A DNA stretch of 64,000 nucleotides from Mya arenaria (lineage: Eukaryota > Mollusca > Bivalvia > Myida > Myidae), in assembly GCF_026914265.1 (NCBI RefSeq), contig NC_069127.1, positions 26,827,953-26,891,952 on the forward strand, given 5' to 3'. Position numbers and translations under genes: made by a program. Within the stretch, counting starts at the first letter, position 1. Each line of letters begins with the position of its first letter. Below the pieces are notes generated by a model, which was given only the letters and a program-made list of their open reading frames with translations, did not search any database and had not been told where the DNA came from. Of the stretch, positions 35,119 to 46,778 are shown in pieces.

Positions 35119-36170
35119 TCATCGGTTTTAGCCTAAAACAGTTAAGGTTTTGTCATCGCCTTGGTGTTGTTGTCAGCCGTTAAGAAACTTTACCCTAAGC
35201 CATAATTCTCAACCCATTGAAGACCATCAAAAGTCTTTTTACATGTATAGAAAGGCCCATAATTCTGGCTTTAGTAATTGTTGAGTTATGCCCCTTGTTT
35301 GTCTGAAAATCAACAACAGACAAACATTTGCGTTTGCCTCGCGTCACTGCTTCTTGTTAAAATTGTTATTATAAATTATTTTGGGGTAATTATTTTGATA
35401 ATATTTTCATTGCTTTGATGTTTCTGTACAATGCTGAACATGTGTCTAGAGTATGGTTCCCTCTTTTGAGACTGAATCTCCTTATTTGGTGTGTTATATT
35501 GTCATTATTCTTGAAATTTACAATTTTAAGGAGATATTGAGCCACTTTTTTAACTTTGTTAAAGTTAACAATGTGGTAAATGCCTTTGTTGTTAAAGGTG
35601 AAGTAATTGATATTACGCTCATAAATTTAAATGAAATAAGTACACCTGAAACAGATGTTGCGAATCTTGTTAAAAATACTGCAGATGAAAGGTATATCCA
35701 TGAAATTTACAGAGCTGTTAAGATTAGACAGCTAACAAGATGATGTTAACAAAGTTGTTAAAATCAACAAAGTTCTGAACAAATAGCCGACTATTTTTTT
35801 ATTACTTTGGCAAAACATTGTATGAAGTATTATTCTAAGAGTATATTATAAATGATGCCTTTTAAATATGTAATATAAATGAGAAATAGGATCTTCCATT
35901 ACCACTTTTATTGTACAGTAGCATGCCACACATAATGCTCTTTTGTAGGAAATCTTTGAATCAATTTTAAAGACTTTTATTAACTACAATTCATTAAGTG
36001 TCTTGTTTGTTCAATTGAATTATTGTTTATATGATTATCATGCAATGACTATGAGGTTTTCTGCATAGATCTTGCACAATATTATCAAATTTACTAACTC
36101 AGATTGACTTTGATATTGATGTAAAAACATTTAGTTGCATACTATTTTGAATGGATACAGTGTAAAGGAC
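35119..36170. other. Right half of the split repeat, then intergenic sequence
   Basis: 35119-35350 continues the repeat interrupted by the hAT element. The 96-codon plus-strand frame at 35453-35743 has no domain or splice context and sits in GTTAA-rich simple sequence, so it is not called. Confidence 0.4.
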
Positions 36171-36179
36171 ATTTGAAAT

Positions 36180-36420
36180 GTCTGCCTGACTGTCTGTCTG
36201 ATGTTTGCCTGCCTGTCTGCCTGCCTGAGTCTGATGCCTGTCTTATGTCTGTCTGCCTGCCTGTGTCTAGTCACTGTCTGTCTGATGTCTGTCCGATGTT
36301 TGCCTGTCTGTCTTATGTCTGCGTGTCTGTCTTATGTCTGCCTGAAATATGTCTGTTGAATGCCTGTCTGTTTGATGTACTTCTGATGTCTGTCTGTCTG
36401 TTTGATGTCAGTCTGTTCAC
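36180..36420. repeat. (CTGT/CTGC)n microsatellite with 'gatgt' interruptions
   Basis: Runs of CTGTCTGCCTGCCTGT are broken regularly by 'gatgtctg' or 'tatgtctg'. The 87-codon Cys-rich frame is a translation artefact. Confidence 0.9.
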
Positions 36421-37436
36421 ACAGAGTTCACACTGAAAGTATGGTTGATTCAGTGGTGTGAGTAAACGGAAGACAATAGAACAGATTTTGTTCAAACAAA
36501 AATACGTTTTCAAAAGTTGACTAAATATTTTACGGCCTCAACACTTTAGTTTGTGAAAGAGACTCATTAGGTGTGTGTTGATTTTGGTTATTTAGTGATT
36601 TAGTTATAGAATGTTCATATTATATCATAGTTCTTATATCGAAAATATTGTTCACACGTAGAAAGTAATTTGAAATAAATCGGTAACACTGGTTTCGGCA
36701 AAAATCCAGTCTAAGAGGTAAAATTCTTACCAATTGTCTGACAACTAAAATAAAACATTGCTCTCCCCTGAAAATCGCATCCCATAACTATTTTGTAAGA
36801 AGTTATCATTTTGTGAATTGACGTTGTGTAAGTTTATTTGGAAAAAAAAACTAGGAAGAGTTGTTATACCTTGATTTTTTTCTATTATAGTACAGAGGAA
36901 AGCGTTTGCCTTATAGTGTTTTAAAATGAATCATTGGAATATGTTCCGGCCATGACTAAATATTTTAATAATTAAAATTAAATAAAATGTCTCATTTGAA
37001 ATTGGAATGTTATTTATGCATTTGTACGTAACTTTATTTAAATGCATACCCTTTTATACGTTCACAATTGTGCTTCATCTTACATATGAAATTTATTTCA
37101 TTTTTTGTTTGTTTTTCCTTAGTTGTCATTAAGTCATGGACATTCATTTACAAGATAGTTTCGGTTTCCTTTTTTCAAACAAATTGATATTGAAGTTGAT
37201 TTTTTATATGCTGTTAATCAATTTCAAGAGATATCTTTAAGATTTAAATTAATATTTTCAACGAATCCGGGCTGCAAAATATGATAAACAATCACGTTAA
37301 CATCACTTGAGTATGCTCTTCCGGGCCATTGTTTAGCATTTAGTTGACTAGCCACAATGTCACTTCAATAAAAAAAATGTATTGAACAATGAGGCAATGG
37401 TCTTGTTTTGAAGAGATCAAATTGAGACGACCACAG

Positions 37437-37468
37437 AGTATATATATATATGTGTGTGTGTGTGTGTA
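37437..37468 (+). repeat. (TA)n(TG)n microsatellite
   Basis: A run of TATATATATATA followed by TGTGTGTGTGTGTGTGTG. A second TA run lies near 37920-37940. Confidence 0.9.
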
Positions 37469-37549
37469 TTTCCCTGTGACATTCTTGTTAATTGGCAAGT
37501 TCTGTTTCAGACGATGAGTCTTCATGTCATCTTCGAACATTAAGGTTTA

Positions 37550-39518
37550 AACTGTTGTCAAATGCCTTGTTGAATTCGTATTACATTGACAAAAAAAACA
37601 ACAACAACAAAAAACAAACGATTGTTTCAAAAGGAGATTCACTGCTATTTATTATTTCAAGAGCAAAGTAAAAAAGACAAAACACTTGAAACTATTTAAG
37701 GGCCTTCCACAGTGCAACACATTTGTGTTTGCGTTAAAACATTCAAGACTACCCCAAAAACAATGTATTGTGGTTTAGTAGTGGTTGCTTCAGTTTTAAG
37801 AAAGATATTTGCAATACTTTTCACTGTTATATTGAAAATCTTTTTCATTTAAAAATATTTTATGAAGAAACCACAATTTTAATGTTTGATTGGGTAGTCT
37901 GGAGCTTTTTTACACAATATGTATATATATATATATATTGTTGGCAGACTTTTTCAGCCCAAAACTGAAAAAAACATTTTCGTAGCTCCGTATTAACATT
38001 ACATCAAAATATTTTGCAAGGAATGCATATTTTACTCCTCAAAACTAAATTAAACATGCAATTTTGAAACTTTTTAATTTGTTGGCCTTCCTCAAACACG
38101 TATGCACTGTAGAAAGCCCTTAAATCACATTTACACTTCTCAACAATGCTAAACCTTCCTGGTAATCAAAAACATATTGTAAATAACATTTTGCAACATA
38201 TTTATATAGGATGGGTTATTGCACAGAAGAGAAAATTTGCAAGCTGAGGTTTTTGCACTCAAATAAAAGTCATCTGATTAATGTTAAAGTTAATTATTGG
38301 TAATCGGGTACAGTTTTTGGACAGTATGCAGAGATCATAAGCGTTAGTACGTAAAATAATAACCATCTATACATGTAAGTGTATACAAGCTAAGCAAGTC
38401 TTCCGTCGTTTTATGCCGTTTACAACATAGAGCAATATCAACTGGCATCAACTATGTAATTCGAACAACAGTATAAAACACCAGTGGATATTAATCACTG
38501 TTTTCCATTTTCGAACGATTGGAACAGATTTCAGTACAGAATCGCGATAAACATATATGGGAATCAGCATTGATCGTCACATTGATATATTATAATAAAT
38601 TTAATTAATATAAACATTGGTATTTATATTGATGAACAATAATACGTTTTGTTTTAAATTGAAAAATGCTTTTAGGTCAGTCAAATACATACAACACACA
38701 ACAAAATAACATTATGAACACACTTAAAATAAACAACTTCACATAACTCAAAGTCATCAACACAATTTCAGAATGAACAATTATGCCACAAAATATGATG
38801 ATACTTAATTCGTTATACCATTTTACTAAGGGGTAGAGAGCTTAAAACATCCGACAGGTAAAATTCAATGTTATCTGAAAGGCACTATTTCACACCGAAT
38901 GCATTACTCAGGTAATATGCCTATTAAAATCTTGAATAGAACACATCCTTTCATGTTTTACTAAACGCATTTCGGCATGAAAAGGCACTTAAATAACACA
39001 AAAAAATGATGTACTTTTGTCATTAGTGCATTTCGTCAAATTGAGGCAAACACTCATGTATCTCACTTTTTTTCAAATACAAAATTCCTGTGAGTATTCG
39101 ATTTGAAAATATTTGTGTGGTTGAAAAAAAAGAACAATGATTTTTTTGAAACATTTGGCGCAAATAAGTCTTGCAATTGCATCTACGACATATTTTGCAA
39201 TATTTTTTCAGCTTGGATTAATTTGCATGTAAATTCAAATTTCAGTTTATGATAATGTTGATTTGAAATAAAATCCCAAATCATAATGTCTTGATTATAT
39301 TAATATTATGTTTTAAAAATGCATGCACGTATTATAATGAGATCCATTGGCGCAAACACTGGTGTTCGTGAAAAAATAATATCGACATTTTATAACAATA
39401 TAAATTTCATACTATTTTAACGCATACTATTTTAACGCATATAATAAAGTCTGATTCTATGTTTCTAGAAATCATCCAAGTATTATTCCAAAAATCTATC
39501 AAGTTAGAAGAAGATCAG
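37550..39518. other. AT-rich intergenic sequence
   Basis: No gene is seen. The right end borders the poly(A) signal of the membrane-protein gene on the minus strand. Confidence 0.4.
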
Positions 39519-39524
39519 TTTATT
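39519..39524 (-). terminator. Poly(A) signal AATAAA for the membrane-protein gene
   Basis: Minus-strand AATAAA about 70 nt downstream of the stop at 39595. Confidence 0.6.
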
Positions 39525-39594
39525 TGCCGTCTATAATTTCCACAAGGTTCGAAAATTATGCTCTTTTCCCAAAATCATGACCACGCTGGTGTCT

Positions 39595-40923
39595 TTAAAC
39601 CTTGTGGAATCTAGTCATATCGTAAGTGTTATCATCATCTTTGTCGTGCCCGGTTGGTAAATGATTGTAAGTATTTTTGGACTGTTGGTCTTCAGGGACT
39701 CTCGGTGATGGGTTATATCCTGCTTCTGGATTTATGGTCTCATCAATGAATGGAGTTACCGCTTCTTCTTCCACCCTAGCCTGAGAGGATCTCTCTTCAG
39801 GTTCATGCTCATTTAAATTCATTGGTGTGTGTAAAGTACGTATGCATTTAAACATACTCTTAAATACAAAAACAACAAGAACAGAAGCAAAAAGTATTAC
39901 CGATAGAATAGAAACAATTATGATAATGATAGCATATGATCTCACGCCATATGTTGACGCAGATTCGTCTTTATTAGATGCATCTTGTATATCATCCATA
40001 CACCTTAATGCATTTTCATTAGAACAATTTTCTGCCTCCAGATAAATGGTTCCATTGAACGGTGTGATTGATAAACATGACCAAGAATCATTATCATGGT
40101 TTTCTTCCTCAATAGATTTGAAAGCTCGAAAACTGCCAAACATTGCTGAAAAATGTTCTGTTATGCCTGAATTCATAGGCATAATCGTTCCATTGTGGCG
40201 CCAACATTTTCGGTAATGCTCAAGTAATGTACTATTTTCTTCGTTGAAGCAAAATCCACCTTGCCTAGGTTGACATTTGTTACTAAGATCACTATCAACA
40301 CGTTGTTGGCATATGCTATATAACGTAGATGCACATTTAGTGCTATAGTACGATGTTTTTCCACTTTCCTGAATCGAAGCCACAAGGCAATTGAAATCTG
40401 CTGATGATGACTGAATACCATTCAATACGCTTGCAAACAACTTGAATACGAATATCCCCGTGTTTATGTCCAAAAAATCAATATCTAGACATTCCGGTGT
40501 ATGTGGAAATCTGAATGAAGCCGATATGCAGAAACACGAATCTTTGTAAATCCCTAGAAATCCATTCGAGTGTAAATTTTTATCACAGAATACGCTGCAC
40601 TCGTAAAGGATGTTGGAATTAAATGTCGCGTTTCTTGCAAACTGGAGTATATCCTGGTTTCTAAACTTCATGCACGTATGGAGAGCTATATAGGGTCCAG
40701 ATTGAGCCTGCCCTTGTACCCACACAGATTCCACATCCTTAAACAAAAAGTTAACTTCACTAAGTTTACATGTGATATTGAGTAATCCATCGAAACTAAG
40801 CAATTTATGTGCAATAAGACCCCCGCGATTGTGGCAGCTTGCTTTCGCACTTGTATAGTTGCTTAAAATGTCCCCTTTAGCAAATATGAATAAACAACAC
40901 TGGTATAACACCAAAACAAACAT
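39595..40923 (-). CDS. Type I membrane protein with WSC-like and lectin-like ectodomain
   Basis: An intact single exon of 442 residues. The open frame extends 14 codons further 5', but the first ATG in frame is at 40923 and opens directly into a signal peptide (MFVLVLYQCCLFIFAKG). Residues about 22-70 and 175-206 resemble the ends of a C-type lectin fold (SAKASCHNRGGLIAH; NCLVASI, then STKCASTLYSICQ). Between them, at about 80-140, is a WSC-like cysteine block (ILYECSVFCDKN, GIYKDSCFCI). A further Cys-rich block with CWRHNGTIMP and WSCLSI precedes one transmembrane helix (about 331-354, YAIIIIIVSILSVILFASVL). The cytoplasmic tail of about 85 residues is acidic and has two Tyr motifs near its end (NTYNHL, NTYDM). 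Known role of such domains: extracellular carbohydrate or ligand binding. The specific ligand is unknown. Single-exon structure suggests a retrocopy-expanded family. Confidence 0.8.
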   Translation of the reverse strand: MFVLVLYQCCLFIFAKGDILSNYTSAKASCHNRGGLIAHKLLSFDGLLNITCKLSEVNFLFKDVESVWVQGQAQSGPYIALHTCMKFRNQDILQFARNATFNSNILYECSVFCDKNLHSNGFLGIYKDSCFCISASFRFPHTPECLDIDFLDINTGIFVFKLFASVLNGIQSSSADFNCLVASIQESGKTSYYSTKCASTLYSICQQRVDSDLSNKCQPRQGGFCFNEENSTLLEHYRKCWRHNGTIMPMNSGITEHFSAMFGSFRAFKSIEEENHDNDSWSCLSITPFNGTIYLEAENCSNENALRCMDDIQDASNKDESASTYGVRSYAIIIIIVSILSVILFASVLVVFVFKSMFKCIRTLHTPMNLNEHEPEERSSQARVEEEAVTPFIDETINPEAGYNPSPRVPEDQQSKNTYNHLPTGHDKDDDNTYDMTRFHKV

Positions 40924-41309
40924 TTTCTTTGTTTTACGAACGTCACCATGGTGATCTACTTGCAATAATCACTAAGAAAATGCCGCAAGGAAATATGAAC
41001 ATAATCTAATATTATTTATTCACCCAAATAGGCAATCGGAACTCCTCGGCTAGGATCAAGATATGGCCTATCTCGAAGCTTGCCGGAGATGGCCGAGTTG
41101 TAACGATTGCCAAATAGGGAAAACGCGCACATTGAAGCGTGACGTCACACGCACCTGCTGGCCAGCCTCGAATACAACTAGTTGGCAAAACACCGCGTCT
41201 CGACTTTCCAATAGACCATAATCCTTTGCGGCCGGGTGACTTCCGGTTTATTTCCGGGTTATATCGAAGTATAATAACAGCGATAAATACGGACTAATTA
41301 TCATTCCAG
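40924..41309. promoter_or_regulatory. Shared, GC-richer divergent promoter region
   Basis: It lies between the minus-strand membrane-protein gene and a possible plus-strand first exon. It contains a full CRE (GTGACGTCAC, about 41141), two 'gatggcc'-type boxes, and an ETS-type ACTTCCGG site near 41240 beside CTTTGCGGCCG. GC content is clearly above the surroundings. The function is inferred from motifs and position only. Confidence 0.45.
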
Positions 41310-42690
41310 GTTTGTTATAATTTATTTATTTTGATTAGATTTGTCATTTTAATGAGTTTATATTGCATTTTTGTGATATTATTTGAATGTCATGAGTTAT
41401 AAATCGCTTGACTGTTTACCTGGACAGTTAGTTCTGGTGGGTGGGGTAGATGGTTTTCAGAAAATACTGCGGTTACTATTCTTATTGGAGTATTATTAAC
41501 AACAAATAATTATCATCTATTCTTAAACATTTGTTTTGAAAATTAACACAAATAATATATTAGTCTGTTTTACTATCTGACTGTCATGATCTATAATGAG
41601 GAATCTATACATTACCAGGTATAACTACTGTGTAATAGTCTTATGAATGAAGATATATAAATCATCATCAATATAGATTATGGTATTTATACTGCTCGGT
41701 GTATTTTATTACTATGTAATAAACATTTTACGTAGAAAGAGTAATTATGTCATGCTGTCACCTTTGTAGTCTTCTGAATGATTTGTTACTAGTTAGTTAT
41801 GTTTAAATATTATGATGGCCACCCAAATAGTCGCATAAACCCATCCATAAATAAGTCTGAGAGTAACTTACCTTTTTTTATAAAAATATACTTTTTATGT
41901 TCCATTCCTTTCTTTACAGATATGATTCAAATATGCGGATGTTATCTTCTGAGATCATTACTATCAATGAAGAACCTCACTACAATTGGTTGGGCTGCTA
42001 GATTTGTAGCAACGTGATGGACAGCTAGTGCCTGTTGAAACACTATTGTTGGTTGGGCATCTATTGCTTACTGGACACTATATTGGATGGGCCATACGTG
42101 TTGGTTGAACAATTATAAATGGTTGGACCGGAAGTGTTGGTTGGACCATCAGTGTTGTTTGGACTGCTTGTTGGACAGAATGTGTGATGGACAACTAGTG
42201 TTATTTGAATCACCGTTGGATATACAGCTATTGTTTATCGGATAGCTATACTCAGTTGATTTACATGTTTTGGTTGAACAACTTTTAATGGATGGACAAG
42301 AAGTGTTCGTTTGACCAGAAGTGTTGATTGGACTGTATTTAATGGATGGATATCTAGTTGAGCCTGATTTGAACGCAATGAAGTGATGATTGAACCGCTA
42401 CTGTAGGTTGTCAGGTCATATTGGTTGGAATCCCATTGCTAGTACTTGTTGGATCTCTTTTGTTGGTTGAACTGTTGGTTTTTGACTGTTATCATACATG
42501 TATAATATGTTAAGTGCTTAATATTTAACACTTATAACTATTTTTATTATCATAAGAGATATTATTATTCAATAATCATATAAATTAAATATTTTTTATG
42601 TCCTTGTACTTACATTTAAAATGTGCATCATAATGTTTTATTATATGAGCAACTCTTTTTATAGATATTTAAATAAATATTAATTCTGTA
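41215..42690 (+). ncRNA. Possible two-exon noncoding or short-ORF transcript
   Basis: Exon 1 would end at 41309 (ATTCCAG/GTTTGT). Exon 2 would begin at 41920 after TTCTTTACAG and run to the AATAAA at 42672-42677. The only frame at the start of exon 2 (ATG 41922) is 32 codons with no domain. Most of exon 2 is the degenerate repeat at 42000-42480. Transcription is inferred from splice-like sites and the promoter motifs upstream. Confidence 0.3.
42000..42480. repeat. Degenerate short repeat 'gttggttggac'
   Basis: Variants of 'agtgttggttggaccatcag' recur roughly every 20-35 bp for almost 500 bp. They are too diverged to define a clean unit. Confidence 0.6.
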
Positions 42691-42925
42691 CAACCATTTT
42701 TTGTTTGTTTTGCTATAATTTGTATGATAGTATCAGACATTTTATACAGATATGATCAATTTGTCATGAAAAATCAAAAAAATCAGAGCTCATGGTGTTC
42801 ATAAATTATTAATATGATGATTCTAATCAAAATGAATAAGTTGAATTGCATCATTGAATGTATGATTCTTCATTAAATATGATGAGATCTCCTGCCAACT
42901 GATCTTAAGGGACCTGCACCTTTAA

Positions 42926-43280
42926 AACTGCAATCTCACAGATTAACTGATTTTGGTATCATTGCTTTCAATTCAGTCAATCATATAAAATGATTCACAA
43001 TAGAACAGATCACAGTTGTTTGAAACACTGTCAAAAGACTCCATTTTCTTAAAGCGTTAGTAACGCTTCTAACCATAAATATCAATTTTCAAACAAAGAT
43101 ATGTAAAAAATGTTATCTGATCTTCTATCAGCAAGCTTATATCACTGGTTTTCAGACATTTTTTTTGTCAAAACAGTCAAGATATGTAAGAATGTTTCCT
43201 GATCTTCTATCAGCAATCTTGTATCACTGGTTTTCAGACATTTTTTTTTGTCAAAACGGACAGTCTGTGAGAATGCAGCT
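42926..43280. mobile_element. TTAA-flanked MITE, copy 2
   Basis: The left end AACTGCAATCTCACAGATTA and the right end cagtctgtgagaatgcagct are inverted, with TTAA at 42922-42925 and 43281-43284. Same family as 1824-2196. An internal ~70-bp segment with 'tgatcttctatcagcaa' is duplicated in tandem. Confidence 0.7.
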
Positions 43281-43544
43281 TTAAACTTGAGCACTATATT
43301 CACAATAATGAACAATCTTAGTTATGGAAATCTGAATACATAGCAGCAGATGTATTTAATCATTCAAGTGTTGAAATATTATGTATGATCTTGCTGGACA
43401 TGAGCCTACTGTTTCTGAAAATTTGCATGTGTACCAAGTTTCATTTAAATCTCAAGGCTGTTTGAATTGGGGTCAAGAAAATATTCGGCCTACTGTACGC
43501 TAACGACACCTGGGCTTATTGACTATAAAAATACTAAAGTAACA

Positions 43545-43625
43545 TGATAGGAAAAAGCTCGAACCAAGGGCTGCCGGTATACTAGCACGGCGCTCCTACC
43601 GGGTGGCTAGTTATTGCCCACAAAC
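43545..43625 (-). repeat. tRNA-derived SINE head (remnant)
   Basis: Minus strand: box-A-like TAGCCACCCGGTAGGAGCG, then box-B-like TTGGTTCGAGC. No body of the length seen at 16.5 kb was recognised. Confidence 0.5.
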
Positions 43626-44356
43626 GTTAACTCGATTTTATGTCTTTTTAATATTAACCATAATTTGTGTTGAAGTTGGACTTCTTTAATTATCACCATA
43701 ATATTAACCATGGGAGTTAAACAGTCATTGGAATAAGAAGATCATAGACAATCATATTAATAAAAACGTTTTTTTATACAATTTAATAATAACATTAAAC
43801 ATTATATAATTCAAAAACAATAAATTGTCCTTGGTATGCAATAGTTCCTTTAAAGGTTCATTTGCCAATGGTTAAAAACCCCATCTTTCTTCTTTTTAAA
43901 AAATCTCTTGTTCGACTGTTATCGGCTATGAAGTGTTGTTTCACATCCTGTGTCATAATTTTAAGTTCTAAACGTCTACTTTTTGTATCAAACATTTAAA
44001 TCTATGTCACTTGTGTGCATTTCTTTAGTCCTTGCATATTGACACACTTCATTTACTTCATCTCTGTTCTTGAACCGAATCCAGTCTCTTGTGTTTTGAA
44101 CAAAAATATCTTGTAAAACCACTGATATAGCAGGTGCTATCAGATTAGTGGTATCAACTGCCTACTCCTGTTGAGCATCAACTTGTCTTTTTTTTATAAA
44201 AAACTGTATCCAGGCAATGTGACGAGCACCTTTGGTTCAATCATTCAATAGGTTCAAGTATTCCAAATAGGTTTATAAGAAGCACAAACTTTTCAAAACA
44301 GTCGGAAAACTAAAAACAAAATGGCTACCTTTAAAAATAATTTCCGGCATATTTCT

Positions 44357-44470
44357 CATATTAGGCGAGTTTCGACAGCCAATGAAAATGGCCCATTTCT
44401 CAAATCCTATATTAGGCGAGTTTTTAAGCCAATCAAAATGGAGGAAACTCATATTAGACGAGTTTTGTTG
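44357..44470. repeat. Three ~50-bp units with 'tattaggcgagttt' and CCAAT
   Basis: 'atattaggcgagttt' recurs near 44360, 44411 and 44450 (third copy 'attagacgagttt'). The first two copies are followed by 'agccaatgaaaatgg' or 'agccaatcaaaatgg'. The mix of CCAAT boxes and AAAATGG is promoter-like but unproven. Confidence 0.5.
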
Positions 44471-44611
44471 ATATTGGCATATATTGTCTTCAATTGTCTG
44501 GTATTTGTACCGCAATTGTCTCTGTATTTTGCCAAATACGTAATAGTTGATTAATAAAACTCGGGAAACATCGGATAACAACGACACATATCGCCACTCT
44601 CCGTTGCAAAT

Positions 44612-46778
44612 GGGTATGACTAAAATACGAAAATAGGCTATTTTCGCGAAAATAGCTTTTTTGACTAGAATACGAAAATAAGGTTATTTTTTATGAAAAT
44701 AAAGTTATTTTGGCGAAAGTAAGAATTGATAAAAATCTGAAAATAAGGTTAGTTTGCGCGAAAATAACTTTTTTTGACAATTATGTACTTAGTTTGGGCT
44801 AAATTAAAGATATTTTGGCGAAAATAAGATTTTGATAAAAATCTGGTAAATTTTGTCGAAAATAACATTTTTGACAAAAAAGTAGTTATTTTTGGGATGA
44901 AATATTTTTTTTGAAATAAGTTTTGGTAAAAATCTGAAAATAGGGTAAGTTTTGGCGAAAATAACATTTTCGACAAAAATGTACTTAGTTTTTGGATAAA
45001 ATAAAGTTATTTTCGCGGAAATAAGTTTTGGTAAAAATCTGAAAATAGGGTTAGTTTTGGCGAAAATAACATTTTTGACAAATATGTAGTAAGTTTATGG
45101 CTAAAATAAAGGTATTTTCGCGAAAATAAGATTTTGGTAAAAATCTGGAGTGTTGGCGAAAATAACATTTTTGACAAAAATGTAGTTAGTTTTGAATAAA
45201 ATAAAGTTGTTTTTGCGAGAATAACATTTTGATAAAAATCTGAAAATAGGGTTAATTTTGGCGAAAATATATTTTTTTACAAAAATGTAGTTATTTTTTG
45301 GCTAAAATAAAATTATTTTCGTGAAAATAAGATTTTGATAAAAAATTGGGTATTTTGGGGGAAAAACTATCCAAACACAGAACTTTCTTCTACTCGACCC
45401 ATTGGCATGGGTTGTTGGGTGAGCTTTCTAACCCTCGCCATCGGGTTTCACTAGTTACGAGTTATACTCATTCGGCGAGCACACCACGATTTACAATTTA
45501 GGCTCAGCCTGTCATAGGCATACATGTCGGCATCTTTAAGTTGTAGGACATATCTTTGAGTGTTCACTTTAGTTTTATCGTGTACCTGCTGTAGTAGCAA
45601 AAACGGTCTATAATTATGGATCATTGCCATCAACTTAATCCGCTTAATGACAAACAAGTGTGTATAACCGCTTTGATGTTGCACATCGGATGGAGGTGTG
45701 ATCAACAGAACATGTCAAAATTTTATTTTCTTAAAAACACAATTGTTTCGAAACACTAATGCACCTGTCCTGTGTTATGTAGACCAATTTTTTTTTTAAT
45801 ATTCTGGATTAAAAATTGCCATTTTCGGCAACAGAAGAAGGTATTTTTCCCATGTTTTTAAAAATCTTATTTTCGCGAAAATAACTTTATTTTTATCCAA
45901 AAACTAACCATATATTTGTCAAAAATGATATTTTCACCAAAGCTAACCCTACTTAAGATTTTTATCAAAATCTGATTTTCGCAAAAATAACTTTATTTTA
46001 GTCAAAACTAAATACATTATTGTCAAAAAGTGTTATTTTCGCCAACACTAACCCTATTTTCATATTTATATCAAAATCTGATTTTCGCAAAAAATAACTT
46101 GATTTTAGTAAAAACTTAATACATTATTGTCAAAAAAGGTTATTTTCGCCAAAACTAACCCTATTTTTATATTATATCAGAAACTTTTTTTCGCGAAAAT
46201 AACTTTATTTTGGTAATAACTAAATACATTATTGTCAAAAGGTTATTTTCGCCAAAACTAACTCTATTTTCATATTTATATCAGAATCTTATTTTCGCGA
46301 AAATAACTTTATTTTTGCAAAAAAATACTATATTTTGGTCAAAAATGTTATTTTCGCCAAAACTAACTCTATTTTCATATTTATATCAGAATCTTATTTT
46401 CGCCAAAACTAACTCTATTTTCATATTTCTTTCAAAATCTTATTTTCGCGATAAAAACTTTACTTTTGACCAAAACTTACTATATTTTGGTCAAAAATGT
46501 TATTTTCGCCAAAACTAACTATTTTCATATTTCTTTCAAAATCTTATTTTCGCCAAAATAACTTTACTTTTGACCAAAACATACTATATTTTGGTCAAAA
46601 ATGTTATTTTCGCCAAAACTAACTCTAATTTTTATATTTCTTTTACAATGTTATTTTCGCGAAAATAACTTTATTTTCATCAAAAATAAACTTATTTTCG
46701 TATTTTAGTCAAAAAGCTATTTTCGCGAAAATAACCTATTTTCGCGAAAATAGGTTATTTTCGTATTTTAGTCATACC
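44612..46778. mobile_element. Foldback element with tandem-repeat arms
   Basis: Terminal sequence GGTATGACTAAAATACGAAAAT is inverted at both ends. The arms (44612-45355 and 45847-46778) are arrays of 55-70 bp units such as GCGAAAATAAC and TTTTTGACAAAAATGTA, in opposite orientation on the two sides. The loop (45356-45846) is unique sequence with an 84-codon minus-strand frame of no known family. Flanks are GTTGCAAAT (44603-44611) and GTTACAAAT (46779-46787), a 9-bp duplication with one mismatch. Tandem-repeat arms plus a 9-bp duplication is the classic Foldback architecture. Confidence 0.8.

Noticed and set aside
35453..35743. 96-codon plus-strand open frame
   Set aside because: It lies in GTTAA-rich simple sequence, has no domain, and stays open mainly because of composition.
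36180..36420. Secreted Cys-rich peptide gene
   Set aside because: Regular cysteines arise from the CTG-based microsatellite; there is no signal peptide, splice site or processing site.
36173..36436. 87-codon Cys-rich frame
   Set aside because: Pure translation of a CTGT/CTGC microsatellite.
44749..46518. Repetitive Phe/Lys-rich frames
   Set aside because: Translations of the foldback arm repeats.
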